Shown here in pieces: positions 10,004 through 22,985 of a DNA stretch of 64,000 nt. The position numbers and the translations under genes were made by a program. This DNA is from Sipunculus nudus (Eukaryota; Annelida; Sipuncula; Golfingiida; Sipunculidae): positions 45,877,678 to 45,941,677 of the forward strand of contig CM049307.1 in NCBI GenBank assembly GCA_026874595.1, given 5' to 3'. Numbering within the stretch: position 1 is the stretch's first letter; every line of letters starts with the position of its first letter. The notes below the pieces were generated by a model. That model had not been told where the DNA came from and did not search any database. It worked only from the letters and a program-made list of their open reading frames with translations.

Positions 10004-13000
10004 CTGAAAAACGTAACAACAATGTACTACACTTGCTGTATCTTCTATATTTATATATGAGCATGACAGTTTGTGTTTATATGAAGCTTTGCATGAACAC
10101 AAGTGGTACTGAATTAAACATGAAATTATTTATTAAATCATTCAATATACAGTAACTGAAAATTTGCTTTATTTCATGATTTGATGAATGATACTCAATC
10201 TCTTTGCATACCTGAAATGTTATGCTTCTGTTATGAATACGTATAAAGCCTGCTAACTGTTACTAAAATAACAAAACACAGCAGGGAGCAAGTTTAGGGA
10301 AATTTACAAGCATACAAATCCTGTCAAATTTCTACAAACAGTTCAAGATGCAAGAACTGGAAATATTTCTGGGGTTGTACCTCAAATGAATTGTTTTCTT
10401 GGAGTGAGACAATAGTGTGCTTGACTACTCAAGTACTTCTAAAACCTTTTGCATAATAAAATTAATCAGGTTCAATGATACAAAGACAGACCATTTCAAT
10501 AAGAACAAATAATAAAATTTAGACTTTAAAAACAAAAGAAAAAAAAAATTAGGTTTGGTTCTCAGGAATTTTATTCCCAGAAATCAATGCAGGCAGGCAA
10601 TTGCTTTTTTTTTACCTTTTTTGTATGTGTTGATAAAAATGTGATATGATCAGGGAAAAGCATGATAATAACAAAATTTTTTTATTGCTAAACAGGTTAA
10701 AGCACTACATTACAAAGGAAATCTTTTCGAAATTGTATTATTTTGTCTTCTTGAAAGACATGTCTGAGTGGCTGGAGCACAAAAATGGTAAGTTTCTATT
10801 GAAAATCAAAATAAAACTTTTTATGACAAGGAGGGTGCCTGAGAACCATAATTTTATGTTTTTTGGCCTTATTTGATTGAACATGTGGAATCAATTTCAA
10901 TATTTCCATCATGTCAAATATCTGCCAAATACTGGAGCAAGATCAAATTTCTTCAAAGAACTTTTAAAAAGACTTAGTAATTACAAAAAAAATATGTTTG
11001 GAAAAGTCATAGTGATTCAGTGAATAGCTCTTACAAGCATTTTGACTACAATATCTGTACAAATACCTGTATGTTCTATCCTCATCTCTAATACTGTACC
11101 TTTGAAATTACACAAATATTTTTACGATGATGCTTACCTGTCTTGGAAATATCTTAATGTTCCTAGTGCTACTATTTTAACCGCAGCCTCCAAGATGAAT
11201 ACGGAAGTGAAGAAGTAGTTGAAGATCTTCAAAGCAAACCCAAGTTGCTGTAAAAGTCATAACATTTACTTTACCATAAAACATCACCATGAATGCTCTC
11301 TTCTTACTAGCAGTTTATCAAGCCTCTTCATAGCAGAGGCGACCATGTGCATAAGGGTGCCATCCAATACATGTGTCACCCTGTGCAGGTAAAACCCAAT
11401 TAATGTATTATCATTATCCCATTTATATACTTGCAGGTAGCCACACAGGTACAATACAGGGCCCGCATGTGGATGCTTTCTGTGGAATATCAATTATGCG
11501 CCCTTGTCTCAGGAAAAGATGAAAGAGGTACTGGCACCGGTTAAGTCCGAGCAGAAAATGTCTTTGCAGAAGATGGCTACCACATAAGCCCAATAGGTGA
11601 GATATAATTTGATCCTCTTCAGCCCTGAACTTTGTCTCCATAGAATAAACATTACAGATGTGATCAACTGATTACTGAATTTAAAAAAAAAATAAAAATT
11701 AAAAATTATATTATTAATACCAAATGCATTAGCTGCATGAATTTGATTATCCACATTCGAGACCTGCACATATGGAAAGATGCCACGCAGGTACTGCACA
11801 GACAAAAACCTGCATGTATGGGAGGCACCTTTACTTATGGAATCCTATGACATTAGATCTGCTTTCCTATATTTAGTTGAACATTTTTAAAATCATATAT
11901 TAGTTTTAGCATGTGCCCTATGGTGACACCAATCTGACTGAATTGTAATAAATATGCCCTATAATACAAAATTTTTCACAAAGGAAATTCACACAGCAGT
12001 GTAATTTATACATATGGGTATTCCTGCAATGTCAAATTACATATATTCAAATAATATATTATAAAAAACAGTACTAGTCCCCACTTGCAGTCTCTGCACA
12101 TGCTGATATTTACCCCTGTTAAAGTTTGACAATTGCTTGCAGGAACTTGTGCAATGAATAAACTGAACATAAAACTAAAACCAGGATTTGAAGCAACAAT
12201 GTGCACTTCAAAATTACATACAGCAAATCAAATATCATGAATATCACTCCTTCTTCTAATACTGAGACCAACTGGTGAAAGGCTGCAACAATGATTTCAT
12301 TTTTACACCATGAAGTAGACCAGAAACCCTGTGCACATAACTGATTTGTTACAATGATTACTTTTTCAGGGAGAGCATATGAGAACTTAACAGTATTCAA
12401 CTGTTACAAAGATGCAGTTGTGGCATTTCAAAAATGTTTATGCTGTTAGGTGATATCAAAACGGAATATACCGTCCTGTTAAGACCATACGTGCAAGGTA
12501 GCAACAATGGAGGATGATCAGTCATGACCAGGTCATATAAAGTACATACTCCTTATATGGCACTCTATTCCAGCACACCTGTCCACATAATGTTCACCAT
12601 GTTTCTCACTGGTCTACCTGGTTTGTCAGACTAAATTAACTTATCAGTAACGAGTAAAATAAGAATTATAGAAAATTCAAATGTGCAGGGCACTTTTCCT
12701 CACTACTAGTTGTCTTGTGATTGTGACCAGGTCTTTCATGACATCCTCAGAAAATGCTGTCTCTGAACCATACATTTTACGAAGCAGCACCTATTTACTG
12801 CACAGAGACCATGACAGATGTTTCGTAAAGTCATTGCCCATACTCCGGGTTTCATTGTTTTAATGGCTTCAGTTATACATCTCCAAAAATATTGGCTAAA
12901 TTCATCTTTTCAAAATTACCAAGTTCTTTTCAGTCTTTTAGAATTATGTTTTGGGCTAATTTGCCTTGTACAAAATACTAGTGGACAGGGGTAGTGAAAC

Positions 13001-13072
13001 AGACAGCAGACTGGTTATCAGTGAATTAAAGTGTAGCAGAGACCCCTGGTGGAGATATTTTAATTTACCAAC
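10004..13072. other. Introns 10004-11137 and 11248-13072: nothing further recognised
   Basis: AT-rich intronic sequence on both sides of the domain IV S2 exon. Open frames here are short, overlap one another and show no conserved residues or usable paired splice sites in the required phase. I see no RNA gene. Confidence 0.6.
11138..11247 (-). CDS. CACNA1G-like (Cav3): Cav3 exon: domain IV S2
   Basis: 36 codons plus AG: QLGFALKIFNYFFTSVFILE, then AAVKIVALGTLRYFQD and a split arginine. It matches ALKICNYIFT..FVLE.V.K in the family and leads to DRWNQ. Acceptor TTTTACAG, donor CAG|GTAAGC. Confidence 0.95.
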
Positions 13073-13224
13073 CTGTGGCATCATGTAGAACTCTAGCGCC
13101 ATAGTGATGACATTGAGACCTATGACTCCAGCAATAGCAAGGTCAAAATATTTGCTATTGCATATAGTATGAATTAGCAGACGAGGTCGTGAATAATTGG
13201 ACCAATAAGGAGCTTCTCGCATTT
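13073..13224 (-). CDS. CACNA1G-like (Cav3): Cav3 exon: end of III-IV linker and domain IV S1
   Basis: Two bases plus 50 codons: MREAPYWSNYSRPRLLIHTI, then S1 FDLAIAGVIGLNVITMALEF and YMMPQ. YSRPRLL and GVIGLNVITMA are close to vertebrate Cav3. The acceptor TTTTCTTTTTGTAG is strong. Donor CAG|GTTGGT, phase 0. Confidence 0.95.
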
Positions 13225-14366
13225 CTACAAAAAGAAAATACAAAAAATCGCCTTGCTTCACATGAATTATTCCTTCTTCTTGTTGTCTGTATTCCAAAAA
13301 GGCAAAAGAAATGTGACTTACGTTTTGTTATATGAAAGAATTGTCATGTAACAAAATTTAATTTTAATATAGAATAAAATATTAATTAATCTTTTACTGA
13401 TCTATATGAAATAAATTAACTGAGGGAATTAGATAATGATATCCCAGTTACACATATCATTCAAATATTGAGTCTCTTAAATTCCTGTATATGTATAACT
13501 TGACAAAATTTAATCTTAAATAATTAATCTCATCTACTTAAGTACATATCTGTCATTACAATTATAAATTAGTGCAGTATCACTCAATACTCCTATTATA
13601 ATTAACCACTATCAGATTCATCATGTGCATTAATAAAATAATTAGAGATTTGTCTATTAAGACAAACTTAAAAATAGTCATGGAAAAAATAGGTTAGTTT
13701 TCATGCTTTGCATCCATGCTTGAATGCTTACCCATCTTACTTTACATGCATTATTCACACAGATAGATCAACATGCACCAATAACTTTTCACACTGGACT
13801 AAAATATGGCACAACAACATGTATAATTATTACCATCTTAAGTTTCAGCCATTCTATGACTTTTTTTTATCTGCATTGTTGGAGTGAACATAACATTGAA
13901 AGAAATTCAATCCAGAGCCAATCATTATCTTAATTTAATGGCTTCATAAAACACATATTAATATAATTTCTTTCCAAGGTTTAAGCCACATGGACTGTCA
14001 GCTGGATAGGGCTATTCAGAACTTAACCATGATACAAGTATATATGTACAGTTGGGCTTTAATTATCCAACCTTTTCAAGGAACAAGGTATTTAAACTGA
14101 ATACTGTTTAAATGGGCAGGAAAATATGATAAAATATCAATGGCAAAATGTATGTGATGTTTGTACTGAAAAATCATAATAATATCTGCAATGATGCACT
14201 GGGTTATAGAATAGCAGATATACAAAGTCAAGAGAACTAAAATGTTAATAAATGTTGATATTTTTATGCTTTAAATCTGCCAAAATGTTGCTTCTGGAAA
14301 TAATGTGTACTGTTTTTTTACTACATGAATAATCACAAGTAATAATCTGGAGTTTTTGATACTTAA

Positions 14367-14735
14367 AAAAAATCATGTCTTGGACTTAAACCTTCATAAA
14401 ATTAGGTCATGTACAGTCACCTGTTTTTACAAAAGGGACACGAATATTCTGATGGTGGGTTTATCAATTAAGGAAAACATGTCTTTGGCCTTCTTCTTCT
14501 TAAAATTGTCACAGTCACCTGTTTTTACAATAAGAACTTAAATACTCATATGGTGTGTTATATGATTGAGATGAACATATCTTTCAAGTTGGCTTTCATC
14601 TTCTTAAAATTAGGCCACAGTCACCTGTTTTCACCACAGGTACATAAACACTCTTATGGTGTGATATGATGTGTTTTTTAATAATTAAGAAAACATGTCT
14701 TTGGCTTTTGTCTTCTTAAAAGTAGGTCACAGGAA
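14367..14735. repeat. Tandem repeat, unit ~115 bp, about three copies
   Basis: Copies share CACAGTCACCTGTTTT(T/C)AC, ACATGTCTTTGGC and CTTCTTAAAATTAGG. It lies in the 6.3-kb III-IV linker intron (13225-19559), which is otherwise AT-rich. Confidence 0.75.
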
Positions 14736-16540
14736 CCCAGATTTTCTATGAGAATGCTGAATTGATTCATCAACACATCTAAACTGTCCTAAAAGTAACA
14801 GCTGTTTTATATTATGTAAACTCCATAGATGTCAGTTCAATATTTATCACAATGTGATGCAATAATGTCTTGATCATCAGGTAAAAAAATAAGATACATC
14901 ACTCTTTTATTAGCAAGCAGTATTAAAGATTAGATTCAACCATTCAAAGTCTACAAAAGAATATACAACAGATAGCAACAAAATATAACAAATACACAAA
15001 TTACAAATACACAGACAATATAATACCAGACAACTAACCAAAGATTTTCACAGCACTTTAAAACAAATTCATTTAACAAACAGATATTGTTAGCAACAAC
15101 TTAAATGCCAAAATAATGATTTTCTGCTAAGGACACAGCATCTGATCCTTAGGACAGTATTAAGATAATATTAATGCTCGAATTTATTTTGTAATTAAAT
15201 TAAAAATTTAAGTTTCAAATTTTACAACATACTTATTTGCTTTGTCACCTCTTTTTACCCATTGTTTGAATATAAGAACAAGTCTTGCATATTTCTTTCC
15301 CCTGGTGGCAGAATAAACATATTACATAATTTCCAAAACAGTTGGAGTTTGGCCATTGGTAAATATATTGATAAGAATATTTCATTGTTTTAATTGTCAC
15401 TGATCATGACAAGCTTATTGTTCAGGAACAGTGGAGGTTACAAACAAATTATATTGATATTAAGGGTGAATATAAATGCTAATAATATTTAATACATAGC
15501 AAGCCATATAAAAGCAAAAATATCAATGTAAATACCAACTGATATAATTCAAATTGCAGGTAACTGAGGAAAGGTTAATAAAAAATACAGCAAACAAATG
15601 AATATGGGTCAAGAACATCGGAGAATTTCTGCAACATATAGGAGTTGTTTCCTGATTTATCATGAATCAGTTACTAAAAGTTAGATTATAGTATAGATGT
15701 AGTTTAATTGAGAATGTCTACATTTAAGGTTAAAATTTGTTACTTTTTTTAAATACAGACAATTATTTATTAATTGACTTTCTTTAAATAATGGATTATA
15801 GCAATGGGAAGGTTATAACCTGTTTTTTGAAGCCAGACATTTTAGACTTCATTATTTTAACCCAATAATAATATAAATGTGTTTTGATAATAGCTGAACT
15901 GTTCTGGGTCCATGTGAGTACTTTCTAATGTAAATAAACCTTCACTGAAATTACATACATAGAAAAGTTATTTTTATGATTTATTCTGTGCAGATATCAG
16001 GTGTTCCTTTTTAAAATAAAAGCTCACTTCTGATGAAAAGTAAGAGGAAATTTAATTATAAACTGAAAGAGAGGGTGAAACATTTTACAATTTCATACTG
16101 AAATATTTCACCTGTTGCACAGTACTGGATGCACCATTTACATGTAAGTTATGTAATTAAATGGACCAGAGAGATTAACAAAAAGTGGCTCAATAGGAAA
16201 ATCTAAACAGGCTTTGTTAAGAGATGTAATGTTCATGAGGAAATTCAAAACTCTACTTAATCCATAATTTATTCATTTATGATGACAAGAAGATTTCTGC
16301 CAGAAATATCATTGTTCTGCATCAGTTAATGATATGCTTTCAACATAGATGGACACAGAAAAATAACTGAAGTAAGCCGAGCTTAAAAAATATATATTTG
16401 ATCTAACAGTGCTTGAGTTAAAGAGTCATACAAATGAGTGATTAGTATCAATTATAAGGTGCATAATCTAAGTTCTAAGTGAATACAGAAACTGGGTTAG
16501 TGATTTTATAATGAGTACAACATGCAGCATGCTTAAAACC

Positions 16541-17340
16541 AGATCATCCCACCGCTGCCGCCATTTACCAGAACAGACCTGTCACTAGTCTACATCCCTG
16601 GTCCTACACATCACCATGATGGACACTCTAACATAGAACCCACAAGCACAAGCACAATGCACACTACTGAGTCTGGCCTTAGAAGGAGGACAGTGGAGAA
16701 GGAGTGTCGTAGTACACACATGGTCACCTGCCCAGGCCAGCTACTGGGAGGACCTACCACGACCTGACAGACTATACAGAATATACATAACCAAGCAAAG
16801 CTGAGCGCATGTTTTGATCTTGTCACAAACACCCAGAGTTACAGTGAAGACCAAATGGCAAAATCAAATGCCATGGTCTCAAGTACATTGAAAAAGCAGT
16901 GGGCCACATTGAAAGATTAGCACAACAGGACACTGTCAGCAAAAACTCTGGACCTCACTTTGCACAAGTGATGAACAGTTGCACATTTTGAGTGTCAGTG
17001 TAAGATGGTATCAAACACTTCAGACTGAAAGCAAGAACTGGCACCATGGTCTGTGATACTTTCAGAAAGTGTTAGATTACAGAGAAAGATTAACAGAACA
17101 GGACATTGTCAGCAGTAACTCTGAACCTCTATAGCAGAGGTAAAGTACAAAGTTTACAAAGTGCAAGTTCACACATAGATGAAGTACAATTAACATTTGT
17201 GAATGAGATGAAATACAATTTCACATTAAAGATTAGTACATCTGCATATTGGAAAATGGTACAAAGCCCATATTTGGATCATAAGCCTAAAAGCAACTGG
17301 AGACCAAGTCATCAAAAAACATACCAACACAACTAATAGA
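16541..17340. other. GC-richer island in the III-IV linker intron, unassigned
   Basis: Base composition changes visibly from the AT-rich surroundings. No splice-site pair gives an open exon in the phase needed by the gene, and no family is recognised on either strand. It may be an old repeat copy or a conserved noncoding segment. Confidence 0.35.
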
Positions 17341-18906
17341 GTACTACTGCATTGACAGAGATTTCTAAACTAGAAAGCTTCTGACTTTCAAACCTGAAAA
17401 CTTCATGACTCCTGAAAGCATCTGAATTTCATACCAGCATGCTTTCACCTATGTTGCATTTGAATCTTGCTGACCTCAAATGGAATAGTTTACAAGGTTT
17501 TATTCTTGACATCTAGTTTCAGAGAATAGTAAACTGTAACAAACCCAATGATGCAATCCATGGAAGGGGAGGGAAACAGCTACTTTGAATGGCTTAATAA
17601 ATAAACAGTTAAAACTTAACTGCATATTAAGTGAAAACTGCCTTGATTACAAGCAAGACAAGTATTCCAGAATGTACAGTCTGAACTGACATATTTGTAG
17701 ATTCAAGTCAAGGCTACATCCCTGAAGCAAGTTTTAAACCTCACCAATTCCTATTACCACTCCATCGAAGGAACTGCCACCTGACTTTCTGAATGGCTGG
17801 AATGGGCATGTACTTTAGACTAGATAAAAATTAAAGATCTGTAGACTTTATTACAATTGATTATATGATAGTGAATCTTCTATCCCTATCACTTGTGGAT
17901 TATTCCTCTTAAATGCCAAATTCATATTCATACCTTGTAATCCTGGTAAAATGAAGCTCTCCAATCACAACCATTTACATTTTCATACGTTTATCAAGTT
18001 TGAAATCTTAGAAAACTTTTCATTCAGTTTTTAATGCCTCATCTACTGTTATATTCAATAGCCATGAATCAATGGCAGGCTGTGCTTTCTAAGGATTGCC
18101 TCTCCCTTTGGAATATCTCCCATGATAAATGCATACCTAGCATTTTATATAATTTTTTTTCTATGTCAGAGACAAAATATTTAAAAATTTAAATTTTTTT
18201 CATTATCTCAAATCAACAACAGAACCCTCATATATTTTATGAAATAATAACTGAATTTCTCTGACAATTTTCAACAAATTAAACATAAAAGTGTATGGTG
18301 AAGAAGCAATGGAAAACAATATGGAACTGCACTACATTTGAATTTCAGACATATTTGACAATAAACTGCTAATTCCAAAGCAGAGATCCTGAGGCAACTG
18401 AGAAAACTGTAGTCAAATATTCTATGTTAACAAAATCCTTTAATACAGGAGAACAAAAAAGGTTTCAAGAGTGAAGTTCAATAAATGCTTTAGCAAAACC
18501 ATTGCAGAGACAAAGTTGAAATGAAGTGCTTGGTACAGTATGAACACACTACAGGTGAAAGAAAACACCCAGCAATGTGTCATAATGTTTGATGAATAAT
18601 CATGAAAAACAAATGGTGCAACACACAAGTGAACCTTCTGGAATAAATAAAAGCTTGTGAGCTCCAATACAGCAGTGCTAAAAAGGCAAAATACACCTTT
18701 TTATTTCACATTAAGAAACAACTGGAATGCAAAACTGGAAGGCAAAAGAGGAACACAGTGTTCCTGAAGCAGTGAAGAAGCGCAGAAGATCCACAAATAA
18801 AATCGCCACCAGAGGACACCAGCTAAATTAGCTGTGTGCTCTGGGAGGCAGCGCAAGCAAGGAAAAATGAACGACTGAAGACTATGCCGGGAGGTGTGTA
18901 CTCACT

Positions 18907-18981
18907 CTCCGGCATATACAACCATAAGATAACAGATCTGCTGACATGCCTGACAAAGTAGACAGGGGAAAAGGACACATG
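18907..18981 (-). CDS. CACNA1G-like (Cav3): Possible optional cassette exon in the III-IV linker (75 nt)
   Basis: Predicted from signals only. On the minus strand a very long CT/CTT pyrimidine tract ends in TTCTTCAG, and 75 nt later there is a near-consensus donor GAGA|GTGAGT. Using the phase of the flanking exons (two bases in, one base out) the frame is open: CVLFPCHFVRHVSRSVILWL then YMPE, with G|CA and A|AA completing Ala and Lys. The snail LCav3 gene is reported to have an optional exon in this linker. The encoded sequence is more hydrophobic than expected, and the tract may only be a microsatellite. Confidence 0.3.
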
Positions 18982-19013
18982 CTGAAGAAGAAGAAGAAGA
19001 AGAGAGAGAGAGG
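18982..19013. repeat. (GAA)n(GA)n simple repeat
   Basis: A run of GAA then GA on the plus strand, read as a CT/CTT pyrimidine tract on the gene strand. It ends in CAG directly at the possible cassette exon at 18907-18981. Confidence 0.85.
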
Positions 19014-19559
19014 GATCTTACCTCATATAACAAGGCACTGCTGGGGACCCAACATTATTTCTTTTACCATTTTGTGCAAGCTTTGAAGAAGAAGGTATTT
19101 GCATCACAAGGATCAATTGCTTTGATCCCGAAATGACAATCACAGTTAGGATTTAACATTTACAAATATATACAAGAAAAAGATTCAGGTGTGGAGATTT
19201 ACAAACTAGCAAACCTTGAAAAAATTCCAGGCAATAAATGATAAAGGTGCCTGTAAATTGAAGAAACAAAGCGATAAACTAAGCATTGGAAGAGATTTCT
19301 ACAGAAGAAAACTACTGTAGCCAATCAAAGGATGCAGGTTCGCTGTTGAATTTGTGAAATAAGCCACACTTGTAATATCTGATCATGTTGCATTCAAGTA
19401 AAACTTGCAAATGATCATGCAAGGGCAAAACCATCCAGAGGAATGGTATCAAACAGGTATAATCCACAGCAGACTGAGCGCAGTCATCAAAGCTGAAGGG
19501 TTTCGTAATGGCAGCCTTGTTATATGCGGAGCAGCCAGACTCAGTGACACAATACCAAC

Positions 19560-19812
19560 CAGTTACAGCTGGCGACAGGGTGCTGATGGAATCTGTGTAG
19601 GACACATCGTCCATCATACTCTTTCGTTTCTTTTCCAGTTTCCGGGCCCGCTTGGCTGCTCGTCTGGCTCTCTCTTCCTTCTCCTGGCTCTCGCGACACT
19701 TGTGGAAGTTCTCCACCACCACGCCGACGAACATGTTCAGGACAAAGAAGCCGACCAGGAGCAAGAAGGATATGAAGTAGAGGAGGTTCCACTCATTGTT
19801 GTTCTCAATGGG
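19560..19812 (-). CDS. CACNA1G-like (Cav3): Cav3 exon: domain III S6 and start of III-IV linker
   Basis: It starts [20 protein letters not shown], continues with the rest of S6 ([14 protein letters not shown]) and the basic linker [20 protein letters not shown], then [15 protein letters not shown]. Acceptor CCCTCTCAAG. The 3' end is the least certain boundary in the gene. The domain IV S1 exon needs a phase-1 donor, and ACTG|GTTGGT is the best one in frame; the nearby GCT|GTAACT is phase 0. With the chosen donor the split codon is G|AA (Glu) if the next constant exon follows. Confidence 0.88.
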
Positions 19813-20617
19813 CTTGAGAGGGGAATAATACAAAGATTTTTTCAATGTAGATACAATAGTTTTATTTGATGTATAAAGGTGCCATTCAATGTATTTTTGA
19901 AAAGATTGATGTGGGGCATTATTTTCAGACTTCACGGTGGAATTCATTGGTCCACTGAACAAAACTGAAAACTGATTAATATTTAGGTAATGTGTCATAG
20001 GAGGGTTCCCTGCTGAGCCTACATCAGTTGAGGTTGACAAGCTAGTAACTTGTGCAGAATCACAGCAAGCTGAATAGAATTATACTCTTAGAGTACGTTA
20101 TCATGGTCTGTAAGTCATATTACAAAGGGTAAGGACTTACAGGGTCTGTAAGTCATATTTACAAAGGGTAAACACTCTTGTCTCATTGTCAGTAACAATG
20201 TCATTATCAGTCATATTGTGTGTTGATCTGCATAAAGTATGTAGACTTGTTTCACCATCTGTAATAAACCTAAGACTTACAGTGACACCAAATGAGTGTC
20301 AAACACAAGTTGTCAAAATTAAGGTAACCCTCATGTTTCTTTCAGCTCCTTTAATATTTTGTCCTGCTCTCCATGCACACAGCAATCAAGGGAATAAGTT
20401 ACAAAGTTCAACAGTATGAGTAAAAAAATTAACTATTTTGTGGAGAATAGTTTAATGATGGAGCAAAAAGACTGTAAGATTTAAGACTGAATGAACCATA
20501 CAGTGACAACAAGGGAACATTTTTCCTTAAATCTGTAGATTTCTGTTTTAAAGTTGCTTATATTTGAAAAAGGATCTTCAACTTGGGTCAGAATTAGAAG
20601 TATGTATGTTATCTTAC

Positions 20618-20707
20618 TTGTTGGTCTACTCCAACAGCATCAAGCCCCGTGTACATGATGCTGACCCAGCCGTCTTTAGAAGCCAGCACAAACAGTGCCA
20701 TCAAGGC
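20618..20707 (-). CDS. CACNA1G-like (Cav3): Cav3 exon: domain III P-loop with selectivity-filter aspartate
   Basis: 30 codons, phase 0 at both ends: [20 protein letters not shown] then [10 protein letters not shown]. The D in SKDGW is the third pore-locus residue. Aspartate rather than glutamate here separates Cav3 from Cav1/Cav2. Acceptor TTGTTTTCAG, donor CAA|GTAAGA. Confidence 0.97.
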
Positions 20708-21704
20708 CTGAAAACAAATGTAAAGAAAATATTAAATGCCCTGCATCTCACTGAAACTGCAATTCAACCAGGCTCATGGCAATCTCCATGACCTGAAGTG
20801 GGTTACCTTGGACCTGCTTTATGGTATACCCATTATTTATCATTTATTTTCACAATGTGGTAGCAATGCTTTCTTTTTTATTCCTAACTCACTCAGCATA
20901 TGACCATGAAAATATACAGAGTATTCTCTTTGATGATCTATACTGGCCACACATCTAGCCATTGGCTATATATCTTAGATTCTTTACATTAAGCCTAAGG
21001 TCAAATAAATGCAAACCAACCACAAGGCTGTCAAGGCATGAGAAATCAATAATGGAATGATAAATGACAATGGCAATTTTCAAAAGTTGTAGCACCTTAT
21101 CTCATAATCATCATAATCAGGATTTAAGATCTTTCCAGATATACTTTATTGTAATTTCTGTTGTCTATCCAAGCTGCACACAATATGAATACTTTCTTTG
21201 CCTCCAAGTGCTTGAAATTATATTTCTTTAGGACAGGTCAATTGCCTGTTGTTGGCAATGTCTACTGTATCAGGATGGATGCATCAATATGATAAGAATG
21301 ATAAGTTATTGTTAAGCCATCTAGATCTCAGGATAAAAATGCACTGGACCAAGAATGATCCAAAAGTCATCACTTTACATAAAGACAATAGACCCTATCA
21401 ATGAATTTATTTTGAATTTCAACATTTTGCATCTTAAGTGGCAACAGAGTTCGAACTGAGAACATTCCGGTCCATACTCTAATGCCTTGGCCACTTGGCT
21501 ATGTCTTTCCCAACAAATATTTGTTACATTTTTTTAATAACCTTCACCCACTTGAGTGAAATTCAAGGGAAGTCATAGCTATCATAATTTGCAATGCTGC
21601 CTCCTGGCCCAGACTGTCAAGCAGTATTCTAACATGTTCTTGTATTAACTTTAAGTGGTTTCTCGGGGTAAGTTACAGTGACTGTTATAAACAGTCCAGC
21701 CTAC

Positions 21705-21836
21705 CCTGCCCAGGTTGTCAAAGTTGTACTTGTGGTTGACCCAGCGGTAGTCTGGCCCTTTATTGATACACTGGCTTTTGTTTCTGATGTCTGATACATC
21801 CTTGCCTGTACAGTGGTAAAATGTCCCTTTGAAAAG
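21705..21836 (-). CDS. CACNA1G-like (Cav3): Cav3 exon: domain III extracellular turret
   Basis: 44 codons, phase 0 at both ends: LFKGTFYHCTGKDVSDIRNK, then SQCINKGPDYRWVNHKYNFD and NLGR. The LFKG start, paired cysteines and YNFDNLG are typical of Cav3 domain III. Acceptor ATCTTTCAG, donor AGG|GTAGGC. Confidence 0.95.
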
Positions 21837-22246
21837 CTGAAAGATAAGGAAGCAAATTTCTTACTGATATGTTCTATATACTGGAATTCTATTGTCACAG
21901 TTGTAGTTCACATTATTTTTTAAAGGAGAGTGATTTTTACAATTTTTTTTCTGTTAAAAAAACATTTCTCTCTACTCACCTATGAATAAAATATTTACAA
22001 AGAAGTGAAAATATTTTTAATTTGAAGAGCAGTTTTGGTGAACGTAACAGCTGGTCAAGATAATTCAAACTTCAATATCACATTCATTAAGATAAAAATT
22101 TTAAACGAGTCTAATCTGGAACCTGACTGTTACAGGTCACTGACAAGTAAAATTCATCTCACTAAGGTTACAGGTATGATAGACTACATACATTAAATTA
22201 TCTCCTACTCTGTCAGGTATTTTGTGCTTAAAGGTCCCTTACTTAC

Positions 22247-22373
22247 CTGTACACCTAAGATGCCAAAGATGATGAAGAATGTACAACAGATGAGAACGAT
22301 ATTGCCGATAGGTCGCAGTGATGAGAGAAGGGTCTGGACCACCAGCTTCAGGCCTGGGGCACGGCTAATTACT
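22247..22373 (-). CDS. CACNA1G-like (Cav3): Cav3 exon: domain III S4-S5 linker and S5
   Basis: One base plus 42 codons: [20 protein letters not shown], then [20 protein letters not shown] and VQ. This is almost identical to vertebrate Cav3 domain III. Acceptor GTTACAG, donor CAG|GTAAGT, exit phase 0 into LFKG of the next exon. Confidence 0.97.
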
Positions 22374-22597
22374 CTGTAACACAAATAATGATCAATTATA
22401 TAACTCTATTTAGGTAAATATATATTTATATAAATAATCAAAACTTTTCAGGTACAAATAAATGCCTTTTCCAGATGTCTTAATACACTACACTTACTAC
22501 ATGTACGTCTTCACAATAAAATACTTACACCAGGTGCACATACATATTTCCAATAATATGTTTAATATAAATAAATGTCCAAATATATATATGTATA

Positions 22598-22775
22598 CAG
22601 TGGAACCTGTCTGAAAGACCACCACTCTAAAATGACCAACTGTCTATTAAAACAACTCTCGCGTGAACAGATAGCATTCACATTGGTTATAACTGACATG
22701 TCTTATAAGACCACCAGTGAATTAAGACCACTTTAAGCCAGTCCCACAGGTGGTCTTATTAAACAGGTTTCACAG
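22598..22775. mobile_element. TA-flanked MITE with GACCACC inverted ends
   Basis: The left end CAGTGGAACCTGTCTGAAAG(ACCACC) and the right end (reverse complement) CTGTGAAACCTGTTTAATAA(GACCACC) are inverted repeats. TA lies on both sides (22596-22597, 22776-22777). It is 178 bp and lies just inside the intron from the IIIS4 exon donor at 22800. Confidence 0.7.
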
Positions 22776-22800
22776 TATATTTTTTTATTTACAAACTTAC

Positions 22801-22985
22801 CTTAGTGGCCGCAGGGTACGTAGAAGCCTAAAGACCCTGAGGATGGCAAAGATGCGAGGACTAGTCTTGGCAGTGAGTGAGATGATGATGTCAATGACAG
22901 AGATGATGACGAGGAAACCATCCATCACGTTCCAGCCGCTCTTCAGGTAAGCGTGTTTACCTGTTAGCATCCCCTTGGCAATAAC
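22801..22985 (-). CDS. CACNA1G-like (Cav3): Cav3 exon: domain III S3 and S4 voltage sensor
   Basis: 61 codons plus AG. It starts VIAKGM, then KHAYLKSGWNVMDGFLVIIS (S3), a loop, and S4 FAILRVFRLLRTLRPL plus a split arginine. The acceptor TTGAAAG has a weak pyrimidine tract, but phase and conservation fix it. The donor is AAG|GTAAGT. A TA-flanked inverted-repeat element ends only about 23 bases into the following intron. Confidence 0.95.

Noticed and set aside
13730..13800. GTAAGC donor with acceptor CATATTTTAG in the III-IV linker intron
   Set aside because: The frame in the required phase contains a stop.
14040..14100. Transposon-like end ACAGTTGGGCTTTAATTATCC
   Set aside because: No matching inverted end or flanking TA partner could be found nearby.
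19022..19080. Possible minus-strand exon with a GAG|GTAAGA donor in the III-IV linker intron
   Set aside because: It is 59 nt and does not fit the phase-1 junctions on both sides. The frames that fit contain stops, and the only open frame would need another unseen exon to restore phase.
19405..19869. 154-codon open frame on the plus strand
   Set aside because: It is the antisense shadow of the IIIS6 and III-IV linker exon, whose residues are clearly conserved on the minus strand.
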